DNA of 7,145 nt. It comes from Ruminiclostridium sp. (GTDB lineage Bacteria > Bacillota > Clostridia > DSM-8532). Location of the stretch: positions 1-7,145 of the forward strand of contig DOHN01000009.1 in assembly GCA_003535195.1 (NCBI GenBank), read 5' to 3'. This document shows, in pieces, positions 6,025 to 7,145 of this stretch. A program made the position numbers and the translations under genes. The notes beneath the pieces were generated by a model that was not told the origin of the DNA, did no database searches, and saw only the letters and a program-made list of their open reading frames with translations. How positions within the stretch are numbered: position 1 is the stretch's first letter; each line of letters begins with the position of its first letter.

Positions 6025-6991
6025 ACGGATAAAAAAACTGGATGTTTCGGGTGTTGCAGTTGGTGATATTGTATTATTTCTCTTCTTTTGCGTGGCAGCC
6101 GAGAACTTTCTGAACGGTTATAATTTTATACTTATTTTACGAAATAGCTGTACGCTTCTGGTCGCATCCATCGGAATGACTCTGGCGATTTTGGTTTCAC
6201 AAATCGACCTGTCGGTTGGCTCCGTTGTATCAATGTCTGCCGTTATGGTGGCAATACTCAATAATGCGGGATGTCCCCTGATCCTGACAATCCTGGCAAC
6301 TCTCGCAATGGGCGCTCTTGTCGGGTTAATAAATGGCATACTGATTTCAAAATTTAAATTGGACTTCTGGGTTGTCACGTTCTCCACTATGAGTATCATG
6401 GCGGGTCTTGCCCTTGTTATTGCCGACGGTGCGACCGTGTCAACGCAAAATGAAGTACTGGACTTTATCGGAAACGGTAAGATTTTAGGAGTTTACACTG
6501 TTATCTGGATCACTGCGCTGGTTTGCGCCATCATGATATTGGTGCTGAAAAAGACAAAGTTCGGTTATAATGTCTACTCAATCGGCGGATCAGCGACAGT
6601 CGCCGGAGTCAGCGGTGTTAAGGTCGTTAAAAACCGTACTATGGTTTACGTGCTCAGCGGTATATTTTCCGCGATATCTGGCATCATGATTGCCGGAATG
6701 ACCAATTCCGGCAGCCCGACTGTCGGAAATGAATATACATTCAGTGCTATGGCCGCTGTTGTCATTGGAGGTACATCCTTTGACGGCGGCAAGGGAGGTA
6801 TTGTAGGTACTATATGCGGTACGCTGCTGCTTAAGATTCTCGCCAGCGGCCTCAGTCTGATGGGCATTCCGTCTACATGGCAGAAAGCGACTATTGGTAT
6901 CGTAATTTTGGTTCTGATCATTACTGACGTTGTCAGCGAGAAGAGAAAGAACATAAAAGGACTGAGGAGGGTCTATCAAGATGTTGACTAA
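6017..6991 (+). CDS. Ribose-type sugar ABC transporter permease (RbsC-like)
   Basis: This 324-residue integral membrane protein of the BPD_transp_2 family forms part of the import channel. AAGGAG at 6004-6009 lies 7 bases before the ATG at 6017, which overlaps the end of the ATPase gene. Hydrophobic segments lie near residues 17-30, 45-62, 68-82, 88-110, 118-136, 158-177, 207-228, 243-251, 262-276 and 291-304. Family hallmarks are IDLSVGS at 63-69, the cytoplasmic GYNVYSIGGS at 183-192 that probably contacts the ATPase, GGTSFDGGKGG at 251-261 and ASGLSLMGI at 276-284. The C-terminus is basic and cytoplasmic. Its last codons overlap the start of a second permease gene, so the channel is probably a heterodimer, as in LsrCD or YtfT/YjfF, rather than an RbsC homodimer. 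Confidence 0.92.
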   Translation: MLKRIKKLDVSGVAVGDIVLFLFFCVAAENFLNGYNFILILRNSCTLLVASIGMTLAILVSQIDLSVGSVVSMSAVMVAILNNAGCPLILTILATLAMGALVGLINGILISKFKLDFWVVTFSTMSIMAGLALVIADGATVSTQNEVLDFIGNGKILGVYTVIWITALVCAIMILVLKKTKFGYNVYSIGGSATVAGVSGVKVVKNRTMVYVLSGIFSAISGIMIAGMTNSGSPTVGNEYTFSAMAAVVIGGTSFDGGKGGIVGTICGTLLLKILASGLSLMGIPSTWQKATIGIVILVLIITDVVSEKRKNIKGLRRVYQDVD

Positions 6992-7145
6992 AAAACAAAA
7001 CCTGATTGATCTTTTATCCCGCGTTGCTATTTTGGTTGTGGTCGTTGCTGTATTGGCAATTATAAAAACCGAGTCATTCTGGACAGTAGAAAATATTAGG
7101 CAGGTTGTTTTTCAGCAGGCGCCTTATACGATCCTGATGGCATTT
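6981..7145 (+). CDS. Second ribose-type ABC transporter permease (N-terminal 55 codons, cut by window edge)
   Basis: The ATG at 6981 follows GAGGAGG at 6964-6970 and overlaps the previous permease gene by 11 bases. The frame is open to the last base. The visible part has a short basic N-terminus (MLTKKQN), a hydrophobic membrane segment at about residues 14-29 (RVAILVVVVAVLAIIK), then SFWTVENIRQVVFQQ at 33-47 and the start of a second hydrophobic stretch. RbsC-type permeases have this same opening: one helix, then an F-x-T-x-x-N segment, then the next helix. No signal-peptide cleavage site is evident, and nothing suggests a binding protein. With only the N-terminus visible the call relies on this pattern and on the tight coupling to the permease gene. 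Confidence 0.75.
   Translation, partial: MLTKKQNLIDLLSRVAILVVVVAVLAIIKTESFWTVENIRQVVFQQAPYTILMAF

Noticed and set aside
1..7145. CRISPR arrays, insertion sequences, tRNA or rRNA genes
   Set aside because: No regularly spaced repeats, transposase motifs, terminal inverted repeats or RNA gene signatures were seen.

Overview
The window looks like part of a sugar or cyclitol catabolic locus from an anaerobic Gram-positive-type bacterium, most likely a Bacillota (Clostridia) member. The basis is indirect: strong purine-rich ribosome binding sites before every gene, moderate-GC coding DNA, very AT-rich intergenic DNA and tightly packed, overlapping operons. No taxonomic marker is present, so the assignment is tentative.

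Layout. On the minus strand, reading leftwards from about 1704, lie a creatininase-family metal-dependent hydrolase (742-1704) and a xylose-isomerase-like TIM-barrel epimerase that runs off the left edge (1-639). On the plus strand, reading rightwards from about 2167, lie two tandem zinc-dependent medium-chain dehydrogenases (2167-3237 and 3240-4274). A 229-base gap follows, then a ribose-type (CUT2) ABC importer: a double-domain ATPase (4504-6024), a permease (6017-6991) and the first 55 codons of a second permease (6981 to the right edge). The two transcription units diverge from a very AT-rich region (1705-2166). It holds a candidate promoter in each direction and two copies of the same near-palindromic element, GTGGCATACCA, one just downstream of each promoter.

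How the genes may work together. The epimerase resembles 5-keto-L-gluconate epimerase (IolO), and the hydrolase resembles 3-dehydro-scyllo-inosose hydrolase (IolN). Together with a zinc-dependent dehydrogenase and a ribose-type importer, this is the gene content of the inositol pathway described in Thermotoga maritima. In that pathway inositol is imported unphosphorylated and oxidised twice, the diketo ring is opened by hydrolysis, and the 5-keto-L-gluconate formed is epimerised to D-tagaturonate. It differs from the Bacillus-type IolBCDEJ pathway. No GFO/IDH/MocA-type inositol dehydrogenase (IolG) and no periplasmic binding protein are visible, so they must lie outside the window or be replaced. 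The second dehydrogenase may supply one of the two oxidations.

Family assignments rest on clear motifs and are firm. The substrate assignment is an inference from two family resemblances plus gene context, made without any database search.
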